NCBI RefSeq assembly: GCF_028473645.1
Contig: NZ_CP097269.1
Location: forward strand, 2,622,001 to 2,686,000
Reading direction: 5' to 3'
DNA: 64,000 nucleotides
Source: Acidovorax sp. GBBC 1281
Lineage (GTDB): Bacteria; Pseudomonadota; Gammaproteobacteria; Burkholderiales; Burkholderiaceae_C
Shown here in pieces: positions 37,788-47,244 of this stretch; the stretch's first letter is position 1, and the number at the start of each line of letters is the position of its first letter. Under the pieces are notes generated by a model. That model saw only the letters and a program-made list of their open reading frames with translations. It did not search any database and was not told the DNA's origin. Position numbers and translations under genes: made by a program.

Positions 37788-38363
37788 ATGGCATCGGATG
37801 GCGAAGACCGCCAGCGCTTGGGCTTGCGGGGCGGTGGCGACGTGGAAGACGCACACGTGCCCGGCGAGCGCCGCACGCGCGCGCTGGCCCGTCGGGGCAT
37901 GTGGGGCATCCTGGCCTTTTGGCTCGCATTGATGGGCGTGCTTTACGTGGCCATGGACCACTACCTGAAGCCCCGCGGCGCCAGCGTGACGGCGGAGGGC
38001 GCCCTGGTGATCCCCCGTCACCGCGACGGGCACTTTCGCGTGGCCGGCACGGTGAACGGCCAGCCCGTGATGTTCATGGTGGACACCGGTGCCAGCCTGG
38101 TGGGCGTGACCGATGCGCTCGCGCGCAAGGCCAGCCTCACGGGCGGGGAAGTGACGCAGTTCCGCACCGCCAACGGCACGCGCCAGGGCCGCGTGGTGGT
38201 GGCCGATTCGGTCACCGTGCGCTCGCTGGCGGTGTCCGGCCTGCGCGTGGGCACGGGGTATACGGGCGACGACGACGAGGACGCGCTGCTGGGCCAGAAC
38301 TTCCTGCAGCACTTCGACGTGGAGATCGGGCGCGACCGCATGGTGCTGCGGCCACGCAACTGA
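37788..38363 (+). CDS. Membrane-anchored retropepsin-like aspartic protease
   Basis: This 191-residue protein has a cytoplasmic basic N-terminus (1-38), one membrane helix (about 39-57) and a single pepsin-like lobe in the periplasm with the active triad VDTGASL, followed by GRVVVADSVTVRSLAVSG and ALLGQNFLQHFDVEI. Such TIGR02281-type proteins dimerise like retroviral proteases. Substrate unknown. The 286-base gap between it and divergent sodC shows no other gene. Confidence 0.85.
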   Translation: MASDGEDRQRLGLRGGGDVEDAHVPGERRTRALARRGMWGILAFWLALMGVLYVAMDHYLKPRGASVTAEGALVIPRHRDGHFRVAGTVNGQPVMFMVDTGASLVGVTDALARKASLTGGEVTQFRTANGTRQGRVVVADSVTVRSLAVSGLRVGTGYTGDDDEDALLGQNFLQHFDVEIGRDRMVLRPRN

Positions 38364-38412
38364 GGCCAGTTGAGCGCAGGCCCCGGGGCTGGTCGCTGCC
38401 CCGCCGCCCGGG

Positions 38413-39309
38413 TCAGCCCTTCTTTTGCACCGCCTGGATGATGCTGGAGAAATCCAGCGCCCCCTGGCCGGCCAGGCTGTGCGCCGCATACAGGCTGCGC
38501 GCCAGCCCGCCCAGCGGCGTGGCGGCCTTCACGGCCATGGCGTTCTCCTGCGCCAGACCCAGGTCCTTGAGCATCAGGTCGGTGCCGAAGCCGCCCGCGT
38601 AGCCCTTGCTGGCGGGGGCCGCTTCCATCACGCCGGGGTAGGGGTTGTACTTTTCCAGGGCCCAGTTGCCCCCCGAGCTGCGGCGCATGATCTCGGACAG
38701 CACCTTCGGGTCCAGCCCGTTGGCCACGCCCAGGGCGATGGCCTCGCTGGTGCCCGCCATCAGGATGCCCAGCAGCATGTTGTTGCAGATCTTGGCCGTC
38801 TGCCCCGCGCCCACGGCGCCGGCATGGAACAGGTTGGCGCCCATCTTTTCCAGGATGGGGCGGGCGCACTCCAGGTCGGCGGCATCGCCCCCCACCATGA
38901 AGGTCAGCGTGCCGGCCACGGCGCCGCCGGTGCCGCCCGAGACGGGCGCGTCGATGAACGCCAGGCCGCGCGCCTGGGCGGCCTCGGCCACCTTGCGCGA
39001 GGTGGCGGCGGCGATGGTGGAGCAGTCGATCACCAGCGTGCCGGCGGCCAGCAGCGGCAGCAGGCCGGGCTGCTGCCCGTTGCCCAGGTACAGCGATTCC
39101 ACGTGCTGGCTGGCGGGCAGCATGCTGATGAGCACCTCGGCGCCCTGCACGGCCGCCGCCGCATCGGCCGCAATGGCCACGCCGCCTTCGGCCAGCTTGT
39201 CGCGCGCCGGCTGGGACAGGTCGAACGCGCGGACCTCATGCCCCGCCTTGTGCAGGTTCAGCGCCATGGGGCCGCCCATGTTGCCCAGGCCGATGAATGC
39301 GATCTTCAT
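38413..39309 (-). CDS. mmsB: 3-hydroxyisobutyrate dehydrogenase
   Basis: This 298-residue NAD-dependent enzyme oxidises 3-hydroxyisobutyrate to methylmalonate semialdehyde in valine breakdown. It has the N-terminal Rossmann motif FIGLGNMGGPMALNL, the DAPVSGGTGGAVAGTL signature, and the catalytic Lys in GAGQTAKICNNMLLG. It lies downstream of the acyl-CoA dehydrogenase gene and near mmsA, so three consecutive valine steps are encoded within 4.3 kb. Confidence 0.94.
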   Translation of the reverse strand: MKIAFIGLGNMGGPMALNLHKAGHEVRAFDLSQPARDKLAEGGVAIAADAAAAVQGAEVLISMLPASQHVESLYLGNGQQPGLLPLLAAGTLVIDCSTIAAATSRKVAEAAQARGLAFIDAPVSGGTGGAVAGTLTFMVGGDAADLECARPILEKMGANLFHAGAVGAGQTAKICNNMLLGILMAGTSEAIALGVANGLDPKVLSEIMRRSSGGNWALEKYNPYPGVMEAAPASKGYAGGFGTDLMLKDLGLAQENAMAVKAATPLGGLARSLYAAHSLAGQGALDFSSIIQAVQKKG

Positions 39310-39343
39310 GGAAGTGTCTCCTTTGGTTTTGAATGAAACAGGC

Positions 39344-39391
39344 CTCTAGCGCAATAAGTACTAGGGCATGCTGCTATGAAATTGGTAGTGA
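39344..39391. repeat. Dispersed repeat, copy 4 (long form)
   Basis: The 48-base unit contains AGCGCAAT, ACTAGGGCAT and TGCTAT-AAA with TAGT, in the same order and spacing as the copy at 47191. It fills most of the gap between mmsB and the acyl-CoA dehydrogenase gene. Confidence 0.6.
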
Positions 39392-39397
39392 ATGCGG

Positions 39398-40564
39398 TCA
39401 GCGGATGGCGTCGGGCGCGTCGCCCTCCAGCATGCGGCGCGCGATGATGACCCGCATGATCTCGTTCGTGCCCTCCAGGATCTGGTGCACGCGCGCGTCG
39501 CGCATCAGGCGCTCCAGCGGGTACTCGCGGATGTAGCCGTAGCCGCCGTGCAGCTGCAGCGCCTCGTTGCACACGTTGAAGCCCGCATCGGTCGCAAAGC
39601 GCTTGGCCATGGCGCAATAGGTGCTGGCATCGCGTGCGCCCGCATCCAGCTTGGAGGCCGCCAGCCGCACCATCTGGCGCGCGGCCACCAGTTCGGTTGC
39701 CATGTCGGCCAGCTTGAACTGCAGCGCCTGAAAGCTCGCGATGGGCTTGCCGAACTGCTTGCGGTCTTGCATGTACTGCTGCGCCTGGGCCAGCGCGCCC
39801 TGCGCCGCGCCCACCGAGCAGGTGGCGATGTTGATGCGCCCGCCGTCCAGGCCCTTCATGGCGATCTTGAAGCCCTCGCCCTCGCGCCCCAGCAGGTGGT
39901 CGGCCGGAATGCGCACGTTGTCGAAGCTGATGGTGCGGGTGGGCTGGCTGTTCCAGCCCATCTTCTCTTCCTTCTTGCCGTACTGGATGCCCGGCGCATC
40001 GGCCGGCACCGCGAAGGCGCTGATGCCCGCCGCGCCCGATGCGGCGTCGCCGGTGCGGGCCATCAGCACCAGCACGTCGGTGCTGCCCGCACCGCTGATG
40101 AACGCCTTGGCGCCGTTGATGACGTATTCAGCGCCTGCCAACTCCGCCCGGGTTTTGAGCGAGGCCGCGTCCGAGCCCGCGCCGGGCTCGGTCAGGCAGT
40201 ACGAGGCGAGCTTCTCGCCGCTGGCCAGCAGGGGACCCCAGCGGTCGCGCACGGCGTCGGTCGCCCAGGTGCCGAGCATCCAGGTGGCCATGTTGTGGAT
40301 GGTGATGAAGGCGGTGGTGGAGGGGTCCACCGCCGCCATTTCCTCGAACACCAGGGTGGCGTCGAGCCGGGGCAGGGCCAAGCCGCCCGCGTTCTCGGGG
40401 GCGTACAGGCCGCAAAAGCCCAGGGCGCCGGCCGCGGCGATCGCCTCGCGAGGGAAGATGCCCTCGGCGTCCCAGCGGGCCGCGTGCGGCGCCAGTTCGG
40501 CGCGCGCGAAGTCGCGGGCCGTCTCGGCGAAGGCGCGCTGTTCTTCGGTCAGTTCAAAGTCCAT
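39398..40564 (-). CDS. Acyl-CoA dehydrogenase (isobutyryl-CoA dehydrogenase-like)
   Basis: This 388-residue FAD enzyme has the three-domain fold: helical N-terminus MDFELTEEQRAFAETARDFAR, the CLTEPGAGSDAASLKT flavin loop, and the C-terminal base Glu in ILEGTNEIM. IMRVIIARRMLEG ends the protein as in the family. Flanking mmsB and mmsA suggest isobutyryl-CoA (valine) or a related branched acyl-CoA as substrate. Confidence 0.92.
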   Translation of the reverse strand: MDFELTEEQRAFAETARDFARAELAPHAARWDAEGIFPREAIAAAGALGFCGLYAPENAGGLALPRLDATLVFEEMAAVDPSTTAFITIHNMATWMLGTWATDAVRDRWGPLLASGEKLASYCLTEPGAGSDAASLKTRAELAGAEYVINGAKAFISGAGSTDVLVLMARTGDAASGAAGISAFAVPADAPGIQYGKKEEKMGWNSQPTRTISFDNVRIPADHLLGREGEGFKIAMKGLDGGRINIATCSVGAAQGALAQAQQYMQDRKQFGKPIASFQALQFKLADMATELVAARQMVRLAASKLDAGARDASTYCAMAKRFATDAGFNVCNEALQLHGGYGYIREYPLERLMRDARVHQILEGTNEIMRVIIARRMLEGDAPDAIR

Positions 40565-40644
40565 GGATCGGGTCTCGCTGGCGGTCGTTCGTTGTTCTGC
40601 TTTGTCTCGTTGCGGGCGGGGCGGGGTGGATGGTGGCGGATGCG

Positions 40645-41070
40645 TTACGGCTTGGCGGAGGGATGGTCCAGCGTCAGCCAGCGCATCAAGCCCTGGCGGC
40701 GCGCCTCGGTCTCGGCGGTCAGGCAGGCGTGGTACAGGCGCGGCCACTCGGGCAGGCCCTCGGTGGACTGGGTGCCCTGCTTGCACAGCATGGTGCGCTG
40801 GCGCTGCCAGGCGGTCTGCTCTTGCCGCAGCTGTGGCCGCTCGTGGGCCGACAGCGCGCGCATCACGTCGCTGTAGAGAATCGCAATGGCCGTGTCCGCC
40901 TGCTGGTAGGTTTGCACCGCGCAGGCATTGGTCTCGGCCACCGTGCCCTCCGGCCGGCAGGGTGCGCCCGCCTGGGCGTGGGCCCCCGCGCTGAACAGCA
41001 GGGCGCAGGTCGCGCCGCTACCCCAGGCGAGCGCCGCCCACCGTTTCGTCGTGATCTTGAGAATGTGCAT
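40645..41070 (-). CDS. Exported LprI/DUF1311-like protein
   Basis: This 141-residue protein has a signal peptide (hydrophobic 11-30, cut near AHAQ). The mature part carries four or more cysteines and the helical pattern NACAVQTYQQADTAIAILYSDVM...LRQEQTAWQRQRTMLC typical of the lysozyme-inhibitor LprI-like family. The role here is unknown. It lies alone between the acyl-CoA dehydrogenase and mmsA genes on the same strand. Confidence 0.75.
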   Translation of the reverse strand: MHILKITTKRWAALAWGSGATCALLFSAGAHAQAGAPCRPEGTVAETNACAVQTYQQADTAIAILYSDVMRALSAHERPQLRQEQTAWQRQRTMLCKQGTQSTEGLPEWPRLYHACLTAETEARRQGLMRWLTLDHPSAKP

Positions 41071-41123
41071 CCTTGGCGTTGTAGCACCGCGCGGCCCCGG
41101 CCGGCCGCTCCCGCGCCAGCGGG

Positions 41124-42662
41124 CTACTTCAGGCTGATGGTGGTGTTCACGCCGTGCGAGATGGTGCTGTCGTCGAACCAGCGCGCCGTGACCGTCTTGG
41201 TCTGCGTGTAGAACAGCACGACCTGCTTGCCGTACGGCCCCAGGTCGCCCAGCTTGGAAGCGCGCGAGCCCGAGAACGAGAACAGCGGCACGGGCACGGG
41301 AATCGGCACGTTGATGCCCACCTGGCCCACGTCGATCTCTTCCTGGAACTTGCGGGCTGCCGCGCCCGACTGCGTGAAGATGGCCGTGCCGTTACCGTTC
41401 GGGTTGTCGTTGATGAAGGCGATCGCTTCGTCGATGTCGGCCGCCGCGCCCAGGCACAGCACCGGGCCGAAGACCTCCTGATCGTAGATGGACATGCCGG
41501 GCTTCACGCCGCTGAACACCGTGGGGCCGACGAAGTTGCCTTTTTCGTAGCCCGCCACCTGCGGCTTGCGGCCGTCCAGTTCCAGCTTTGCGCCATCGGC
41601 GATGCCGCGCTCGATCAGGCTTTCCACCCGGTCCTTCGCTGCGCACGAGACCAATGGGCCCACGTCGGTGCCCTTGTCGGTGCCGCCGCTCACCTTGAGC
41701 GTCTTGGCCTTGGCGACGAGGTCGGGAATCCACTGCTGGGCCTCGCCCACCAGCACCACCACCGACAGCGCCATGCAGCGCTGGCCCGCGGCGCCGAAGG
41801 CGGCACCGGCCAGGGCGTTGAGCGTCTGCTCCTTGTTGGCGTCGGGCATGACGATGGCGTGGTTCTTCGCGCCCATCATGCATTGCACGCGCTTGCCGTT
41901 CAGGCTGGCGCGGTTGTACACGTGCGTGCCCACCTTGGTGCTGCCCACGAAGCTGATCGCTTTGATGTCCGGGTGGTCGCAGATGGCGTTCACCGCGTCC
42001 TCGCCGCCGTGCACCACGTTCAGCACGCCCGGGGGTACGCCGGCCTCCAGCGCCAGCTCGCACAGGCGCATGGTCACCATGGGGTCCTGCTCGGAGGGCT
42101 TGAGCACGAAGGTGTTGCCCGTGGCGATGGCCATGGGGAACATCCACAGGGGGATCATGGCGGGGAAGTTGAACGGGGTGATGCCCGCGCACACGCCCAG
42201 CGGCTGCATCAGCGTGTAGGTGTCCACGCCGCCGGCCACGTTGTTGGCCAACTCGCCCAGCTGCAGGTTGCCGATGGCGCTCGCGTGCTCCACCACCTCC
42301 AGGCCGCGGAACACATCGCCCTCGGCATCGGGCAGCGTCTTGCCTTGCTCGGCCGTCAGGATCGCGGCCAGTTCGGCCATGTTCTCGCGGATCAACTGCT
42401 GGTACTTGAGAAAGATGCGCGCCCGCGCGCCGATGGCCGTTTTCTTCCAGGTCTTGAAGGCTTCCTTGCCTGAGGCGACGGCGGCGTTGATCTCCTCTGG
42501 CGTGGCGAAGGGCACGCGCGCCAGCACTTCCTGCGTGGCGGGGTTCACCACATTGCGCCACTGGGTGGTTTGTGACTCGACGAACTGGCCGCCGATCAGC
42601 AGCTTGACGGTGGGGGCCAGGGCGGCCTGTGGGGCCTTTTGAGCGGTGATGGATGCGTCCAT
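41124..42662 (-). CDS. mmsA: Methylmalonate-semialdehyde dehydrogenase (CoA-acylating)
   Basis: This 512-residue aldehyde dehydrogenase makes propionyl-CoA from methylmalonate semialdehyde. The catalytic Cys is in [11 protein letters not shown], with [27 protein letters not shown] and the [14 protein letters not shown] segment diagnostic of MmsA. The frame extends far upstream, but ATG 42662 gives the family N-terminus. A LysR gene is divergent across a 243-base gap that contains two dyads. Confidence 0.94.
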   Translation of the reverse strand: MDASITAQKAPQAALAPTVKLLIGGQFVESQTTQWRNVVNPATQEVLARVPFATPEEINAAVASGKEAFKTWKKTAIGARARIFLKYQQLIRENMAELAAILTAEQGKTLPDAEGDVFRGLEVVEHASAIGNLQLGELANNVAGGVDTYTLMQPLGVCAGITPFNFPAMIPLWMFPMAIATGNTFVLKPSEQDPMVTMRLCELALEAGVPPGVLNVVHGGEDAVNAICDHPDIKAISFVGSTKVGTHVYNRASLNGKRVQCMMGAKNHAIVMPDANKEQTLNALAGAAFGAAGQRCMALSVVVLVGEAQQWIPDLVAKAKTLKVSGGTDKGTDVGPLVSCAAKDRVESLIERGIADGAKLELDGRKPQVAGYEKGNFVGPTVFSGVKPGMSIYDQEVFGPVLCLGAAADIDEAIAFINDNPNGNGTAIFTQSGAAARKFQEEIDVGQVGINVPIPVPVPLFSFSGSRASKLGDLGPYGKQVVLFYTQTKTVTARWFDDSTISHGVNTTISLK

Positions 42663-42782
42663 GGTGTCTTGTCTCCTGTGTGTGTCTGTCATGCGGTGCC
42701 GGGACAATGGCCTGAGCGGGCGGCCGGGCAGGGCGCCGGGGCCGCAACCGCGGGCAAATCCCGGTGGCCTGCGCATCCTAGC

Positions 42783-42838
42783 TGTGCGAAATTGCCAGCA
42801 CAAGGCGCATGCGTGCACCTTGGGTTTGCAAATTTGCA
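42783..42838. promoter_or_regulatory. Two dyads in the mmsA/LysR gap
   Basis: TGTGC-N10-GCACA (42783-42802) and the perfect 12-base palindrome TGCAAATTTGCA (42827-42838) lie in the gap between divergent mmsA and the LysR gene. They are likely binding sites for that regulator. Confidence 0.5.
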
Positions 42839-42905
42839 CAGGCTTCGGCTGGCCGATCAGCATGCGCCCCCACGAAGAACATATGGATGAGAGGGCCTCA
42901 CACGA

Positions 42906-43853
42906 ATGGAATGGGACAACCTGCGCTACTTTCTGGAGCTGGCGCGCTCCGGCACACTGGCCGGCGCGGCACGCCGCACGGGCGTGGAGCACACCACGGT
43001 GGCCCGCCGCATCCAGTCGCTGGAAAAGCAGATGGGCGCACCGCTGTTCGCACGCGAGGCCGGCGGGCACCGCCTGACGGAGGCGGGCCGGCAACTGCTG
43101 CCCGCCGTCGAGGCCATGGAAACCGCCGTGCTCGGTCTGGAGCGCGCGGCCCCGGCGAATGCGGCGGCGGGCCTGTCCGGGGTGGTGCGCGTGGGCGCGA
43201 CGGAAGGCTTCGGCACGCTCATCCTCGCGCCGCACCTGGCACGGCTCACGCAGAAGAACCCCGGCCTCACCATCGACCTGCTGGCCTTGCCGCGCATGCT
43301 GCACCTGTCCCGGCGCGAGGCAGACATCGTCATCTCGCTGGAGCGCCCCGCGCGGGGATCGGTCATCGTCGCCAAGCTGGCGGACTACACGTTGCACCTG
43401 TACGGCCAGCGCGAGTACCTGGCCCGTCGCCCGCTGGTCTCGACCCGGGACGATCTGCGCCACCATGCCTTCGTGAGCTATGTGGACGATTTGCTCTTCA
43501 CCAAGGAACTGCAGTTTCTGGACGCATTGCACCGTCCGGCGCGGTTCGCGTTTCGCAGCACCAGCATCACGGCGCAGTACGAAGCGGTGCGCGCCGGCGC
43601 GGGGTTGGCCGTGCTCCCGGCCTTTCTGGCCGACCGCGATCCGGTGCTGGCCCGGGTGCTGCCCGAAGAAGCCCGATTCACGCGAACCTTCTGGATGAGC
43701 ATGCCCGCCGAGGCCAAGCACCAGGCGCGCATCCAGGCGGTCTGGACCTGGCTGAAAGAGGTGTCTTCCGACAAGACGCTCAAAATCATTCACGCGCCGG
43801 ATGCGTCGGAGCGGCTTTGTTGCACAAAGCGATGCAGCTCGCTGGTAGTCTGA
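42906..43853 (+). CDS. LysR-family regulator with IS-derived C-terminus
   Basis: This 315-residue regulator has an N-terminal HTH (about 4-62, [26 protein letters not shown]) and a LysR substrate domain. It is divergent from mmsA and probably regulates it. The last 12 residues, [12 protein letters not shown], are read from the left end of an IS element that begins at 43813, so the native tail has been replaced. The effector domain itself looks complete, so the protein may still work. Confidence 0.85.
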   Translation: MEWDNLRYFLELARSGTLAGAARRTGVEHTTVARRIQSLEKQMGAPLFAREAGGHRLTEAGRQLLPAVEAMETAVLGLERAAPANAAAGLSGVVRVGATEGFGTLILAPHLARLTQKNPGLTIDLLALPRMLHLSRREADIVISLERPARGSVIVAKLADYTLHLYGQREYLARRPLVSTRDDLRHHAFVSYVDDLLFTKELQFLDALHRPARFAFRSTSITAQYEAVRAGAGLAVLPAFLADRDPVLARVLPEEARFTRTFWMSMPAEAKHQARIQAVWTWLKEVSSDKTLKIIHAPDASERLCCTKRCSSLVV

Positions 43854-44619
43854 CCAGATGAGTGAAGGCAAGAAGATGCGGACCCGCTACCGCACGACAA
43901 ACTGGGCACAGTACAACGCGGCATTGAAGGCCCGTGGATCGCTGACGATGTGGCTGGATAGGGGGATGCAGTGGCTGGCTGAGCCCAAAGGCAAACGCGG
44001 TCGCAACCAAACGTTCTCGGATGCCGCGATCCAGTTCTGTCTGAGCATCAAGTGCCTGTTTGGTCAGCCCCTTCGCCAAGCGCTTGGCATGGTCCAAAGC
44101 CTGCTCAAGCTGGCTGGGGTGAACTGGCCGGTCCCTGACTTCAGCACGGTCTGTCGGCGCCAAAAGGATCTGCAAGTCCAACTGAACTACCAGCCGAGGA
44201 GCTCACCGCTGCACCTGCTGGTGGACAGCACAGGCATTAAGTTCCTGGGAGAAGGTGAATGCAAGCGCAAAAGGCACGGGGCCGAATACCGGCGCGAATG
44301 GCGTAAGGTTCATTTGGGCATCGATGCTCAGACACTGGAGATCCGGGCCATCGAGGTCACCAGCAACGCCATTGGAGATGCGCCCATGCTGCCGCAGTTG
44401 CTGGCGCAAATGACCAAGATGCACTGCTTCAAGCGCTTGGGCGAGCGGGTCATGGCACGAACGTTTGAGCGTCAGGTGGTTGAGCTGCATGTCCGAGTTG
44501 CGCTGCTGAACCGGTTCAGCCAGCTTGGACGGCCTGAAACCGTCGCGGTGGCGGCTGTGGCATGAGTGCGCCTGGGGCTGGGGTCATAACGCGCTCGATT
44601 CGGTTTGTGCAACAAAGCC
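43813..44619 (+). mobile_element. Internally deleted IS5-family element
   Basis: The ends are inverted copies of GGCTTTGTTGCACAAA (43813-43828, and its complement at 44604-44619). The 807-base element is shorter than complete relatives because the transposase gene has lost its middle. No matching target-site duplication is visible on the two sides, which suggests rearrangement after insertion. Confidence 0.85.
43858..44565 (+). pseudogene. Remnant IS5-type transposase with in-frame internal deletion
   Basis: The 235-codon frame matches IS5/IS1182-like DDE transposases at both ends: TNWAQYNAALKARGSLTMWLD at the start, the first catalytic Asp in LLVDSTGIK, and KMHCFKRLGERVMARTFERQV near the end. 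Between GDAPMLPQLLAQ and MTKMHCF about 80 residues are missing, judged from my memory of full-length relatives. The lost part should hold the second catalytic Asp, and the Glu that normally precedes TKM is replaced by Met. It should be inactive. Confidence 0.8.
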
Positions 44620-44701
44620 ACGGCAATTAACCGAAAGACCCCGGAAAGCGCTTCGGATATGTAATAAAAAGCGACCGGCGGGGTGTTTCGATTCGTAGAT
44701 T

Positions 44702-44732
44702 GCTATTTTTTTAATAGCGCGCGTCCGCGCGC
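44702..44732. repeat. Dispersed palindrome, copy 6, fused to a GC hairpin
   Basis: GCTATT...AATAGC (44702-44718) is a copy of the dispersed palindrome and runs directly into GCGCGCG-TC-CGCGCGC (44717-44732), a strong 7-bp hairpin. It is in the 257-base gap between the IS remnant and katB. The hairpin is followed by only two or three T, so terminator activity is uncertain. Confidence 0.5.
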
Positions 44733-44876
44733 TTTCCGGCATTTACTGCACTCCATCCAAAGGGTTGTAAGGGGCCCATCGGCAATATTCATCGCGGCCA
44801 TAGCCAAACCCCCCTTGTGAGCGACATTCCGCCACGTGGATCATTCGCTTCCCTTAACGACTAGAGCGGAGTTTCC

Positions 44877-46403
44877 ATGACAACCAGAAAAATCTTCACC
44901 GCAGCGCTGGTGCTGCAAGGCGCGCTGGTAGCGCCCGCGGCGTTCGCCCAATCCGCCCTCACGCGCGACAACGGCGCCCTGGTGGGCGACAACCAGAATT
45001 CGCAGACCGCCGGCCCGAACGGCCCCACCTTGCTGCAGGACGTGCAGCTGATCCAGAAGCTGCAGCGCTTCGATCGCGAGCGCATTCCCGAGCGCGTCGT
45101 GCATGCCCGCGGCACCGGCGTGCGCGGCGAGTTCGTGGCGACGGAAGACCTGTCTTCGCTGACCCAGGCCAAGGTGTTCAGCGCCGGCGAACGCACCCCG
45201 GTGTTCGTGCGGTTCTCTTCCGTGGTGCACGGCAACCATTCCCCCGAGACGCTGCGTGACCCCCGCGGCTTCGCGACCAAGTTCTACACGAGCCAGGGCA
45301 ACTGGGATCTGGTGGGCAACAACTTCCCCACCTTCTTCATCCGCGACGCCATCAAGTTTCCAGACATGGTGCACGCGTTCAAGCCGGACCCCCGCACTAA
45401 CCTGGACGACGATTCCCGCCGCTTCGACTTCTTCTCGCACGTGCCGGAGGCCACGCGCACGCTCACGCTGCTGTATTCGAACGAGGGCACGCCCGCCGGC
45501 TACCGGTTCATGGACGGCAACGGAGTGCATGCCTACAAGCTGGTCAACAGCCAGGGCCAGGTGCACTACGTGAAGTTTCACTGGAAGAGCCTGCAGGGGC
45601 TGAAGAACCTGGATCCCAAGCAGGTCGCCGCCGTCCAGGCCAAGGACTACAGCCACATGACCAACGACCTGGTCAATGCGATCAAGCAGGGCGATTTTCC
45701 CAAGTGGGATCTGTACGTGCAGGTGCTCAAGCCCGAGGACCTGAACAAGTTCGAGTTCAACGCGCTGGACGCCACCAAGATCTGGCCCGATGTGCCTGAA
45801 CGCAAGATCGGCCAGATGGTGCTGAACAAGAACGTGGACAACTTCTTCCAGGAAACCGAACAGGTCGCCATGGCGCCCGCCAACGTCGTGCCGGGCATCG
45901 AGCCCTCGGAAGACCGCCTGCTGCAGGGCCGCGTGTTCTCGTACGCCGACACGCAGCTGTACCGGGTGGGCACCAACGGCCTGAGCCTGCCGGTGAACCG
46001 CCCCCGCGTCGGCGTGAACAACGGCAACCAGGACGGCACGCTGAACTTCGGCCAGACCACCAGCGGCGTGAACTACGAGCCCAGCCGCCTGGAGCCCCGC
46101 CCGCAGGTCTCGGCGGCGCGCTACAGCCAGTTGCCGCTGTCCGGCACCACGCAGCAGGCCAAGATCGGCAAGGAGCAGAACTTCAAGCAGGCTGGTGATC
46201 TGTACCGCAGCTACGGCAAGAAGGACCGCGAGGACCTGATCCAGAGCTTCGGCGAATCGCTGGCCGGCGCCGATGCCGAGAGCAAGCACATCATCCTGTC
46301 GTTCCTGTACAAGGCCGATCCCGAGTACGGCACGGGCGTGGCCCGCGTGGCCAAGGGCGACCTGGCCCGCGTGAAGCAACTGGCCTCCGCGCTGCAAGAC
46401 TGA
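44877..46403 (+). CDS. katB: Exported small-subunit heme catalase
   Basis: This 508-residue monofunctional catalase breaks down hydrogen peroxide. A signal peptide (1-25, ending AFAQ) sends it to the periplasm. The distal His76 is in RVVHARGTG, the conserved Asn near 148 in DLVGNNFPTF, and the proximal heme-ligand Tyr in RVFSYADTQLYR. An ankyrin-repeat gene follows, the same katB-ankB pairing as in Pseudomonas. No clear OxyR box was recognised upstream. Confidence 0.93.
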   Translation: MTTRKIFTAALVLQGALVAPAAFAQSALTRDNGALVGDNQNSQTAGPNGPTLLQDVQLIQKLQRFDRERIPERVVHARGTGVRGEFVATEDLSSLTQAKVFSAGERTPVFVRFSSVVHGNHSPETLRDPRGFATKFYTSQGNWDLVGNNFPTFFIRDAIKFPDMVHAFKPDPRTNLDDDSRRFDFFSHVPEATRTLTLLYSNEGTPAGYRFMDGNGVHAYKLVNSQGQVHYVKFHWKSLQGLKNLDPKQVAAVQAKDYSHMTNDLVNAIKQGDFPKWDLYVQVLKPEDLNKFEFNALDATKIWPDVPERKIGQMVLNKNVDNFFQETEQVAMAPANVVPGIEPSEDRLLQGRVFSYADTQLYRVGTNGLSLPVNRPRVGVNNGNQDGTLNFGQTTSGVNYEPSRLEPRPQVSAARYSQLPLSGTTQQAKIGKEQNFKQAGDLYRSYGKKDREDLIQSFGESLAGADAESKHIILSFLYKADPEYGTGVARVAKGDLARVKQLASALQD

Positions 46404-46516
46404 CGCGAGGCATGCGATGCGCACGGGGTGGCCGTCCTGGCGCCCGCGTGCTGCATCGAGGGGCGCCGCTGGCGGTGCCCCTCCCACGACCGTCCCCCCA
46501 TTTCAAGGAGATCGGC

Positions 46517-47161
46517 ATGTCCCTTTCCCATCGATCGTGCCCCTGGGTGCTAGCAGTGCTGTGTGCGGGCGCGATGGCGGCCGGCGCAGCGGGTGCGGCC
46601 TCCAGCGCGGCCCCGGGCACGGCGGCAGCGGCACCCGCGTCGCCACCCGCAGCCTCGGCAGGCGCCGAGCCGGCAGCCTCGACCGATCCGGCCCAGGTCC
46701 AGCGGCAGTTGCGCCGCTATTTCTTCGACGCGGCCCGCGAGGGCCGGCGTGACATGCTCGGCGAGTTCATCGCCGCCCGCTACGACCTCAATGTCCGCGA
46801 TGAAAAAGGCTACACCGCGCTCATCCTGGCGGCCTACCACGGGCACCGCGAGGTGGTGGAGCAATTGCTCAAGGCCGGTGCCGACCCCTGCGTGCAGGAC
46901 CTGCGCGGCAACACCGCCCTGATGGGCGCGATCTTCAAGGGCGAGGTGGCGATCGCGCGGCGGCTGGTGCAGGCCGACTGCGCCCCCGATCAGCGCAACA
47001 ACGCCGGCCAGACCGCCGCCATGTACGCCGCCCTGTTCCAGCGGACCGAACTGCTGCAGGCCCTGGCGGCCAAGGGCGCGGACCTCGGCGCCAAGGACGC
47101 GCGGGGCAACGATGTGTCGCAGCTGCAGCGCGGCGAATTCGCCGGTTCACCCGCGCGGTGA
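46517..47161 (+). CDS. ankB: Exported ankyrin-repeat protein (AnkB-like)
   Basis: This 214-residue protein has a signal peptide (about 1-27), an Ala/Pro-rich linker (28-55), and four ankyrin repeats starting at AAREGRRDMLGEFIAARYDLN and including GYTALILAAYHGHREVVEQLLKAGAD. In Pseudomonas aeruginosa AnkB is needed for full KatB activity, perhaps by protecting the enzyme or supplying heme. ATG 46517 has an AAGGAG ribosome site. It is probably in one transcript with katB. Confidence 0.88.
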   Translation: MSLSHRSCPWVLAVLCAGAMAAGAAGAASSAAPGTAAAAPASPPAASAGAEPAASTDPAQVQRQLRRYFFDAAREGRRDMLGEFIAARYDLNVRDEKGYTALILAAYHGHREVVEQLLKAGADPCVQDLRGNTALMGAIFKGEVAIARRLVQADCAPDQRNNAGQTAAMYAALFQRTELLQALAAKGADLGAKDARGNDVSQLQRGEFAGSPAR

Positions 47162-47190
47162 GCCTTTGCAGGGCTTCAAGCCAAATTGCC

Positions 47191-47238
47191 CTCCAGCGCA
47201 ATGGGAACTAGGGCATTTTGCTATCAAAATAATAGTAA
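47191..47238. repeat. Dispersed repeat, copy 5 (long form)
   Basis: The unit has AGCGCAAT, ACTAGGGCAT, TGCTAT-AAA and TAGTA in the same order and spacing as the copy at 39344; about 35 of 48 positions agree by eye. It lies between two convergent gene ends. Confidence 0.6.
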
Positions 47239-47244
47239 CGGTGG

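Noticed and set aside
44717..44732. GC hairpin as a strong terminator before katB
   Set aside because: The stem is good but only two or three T follow, so it is recorded as a hairpin with uncertain function.
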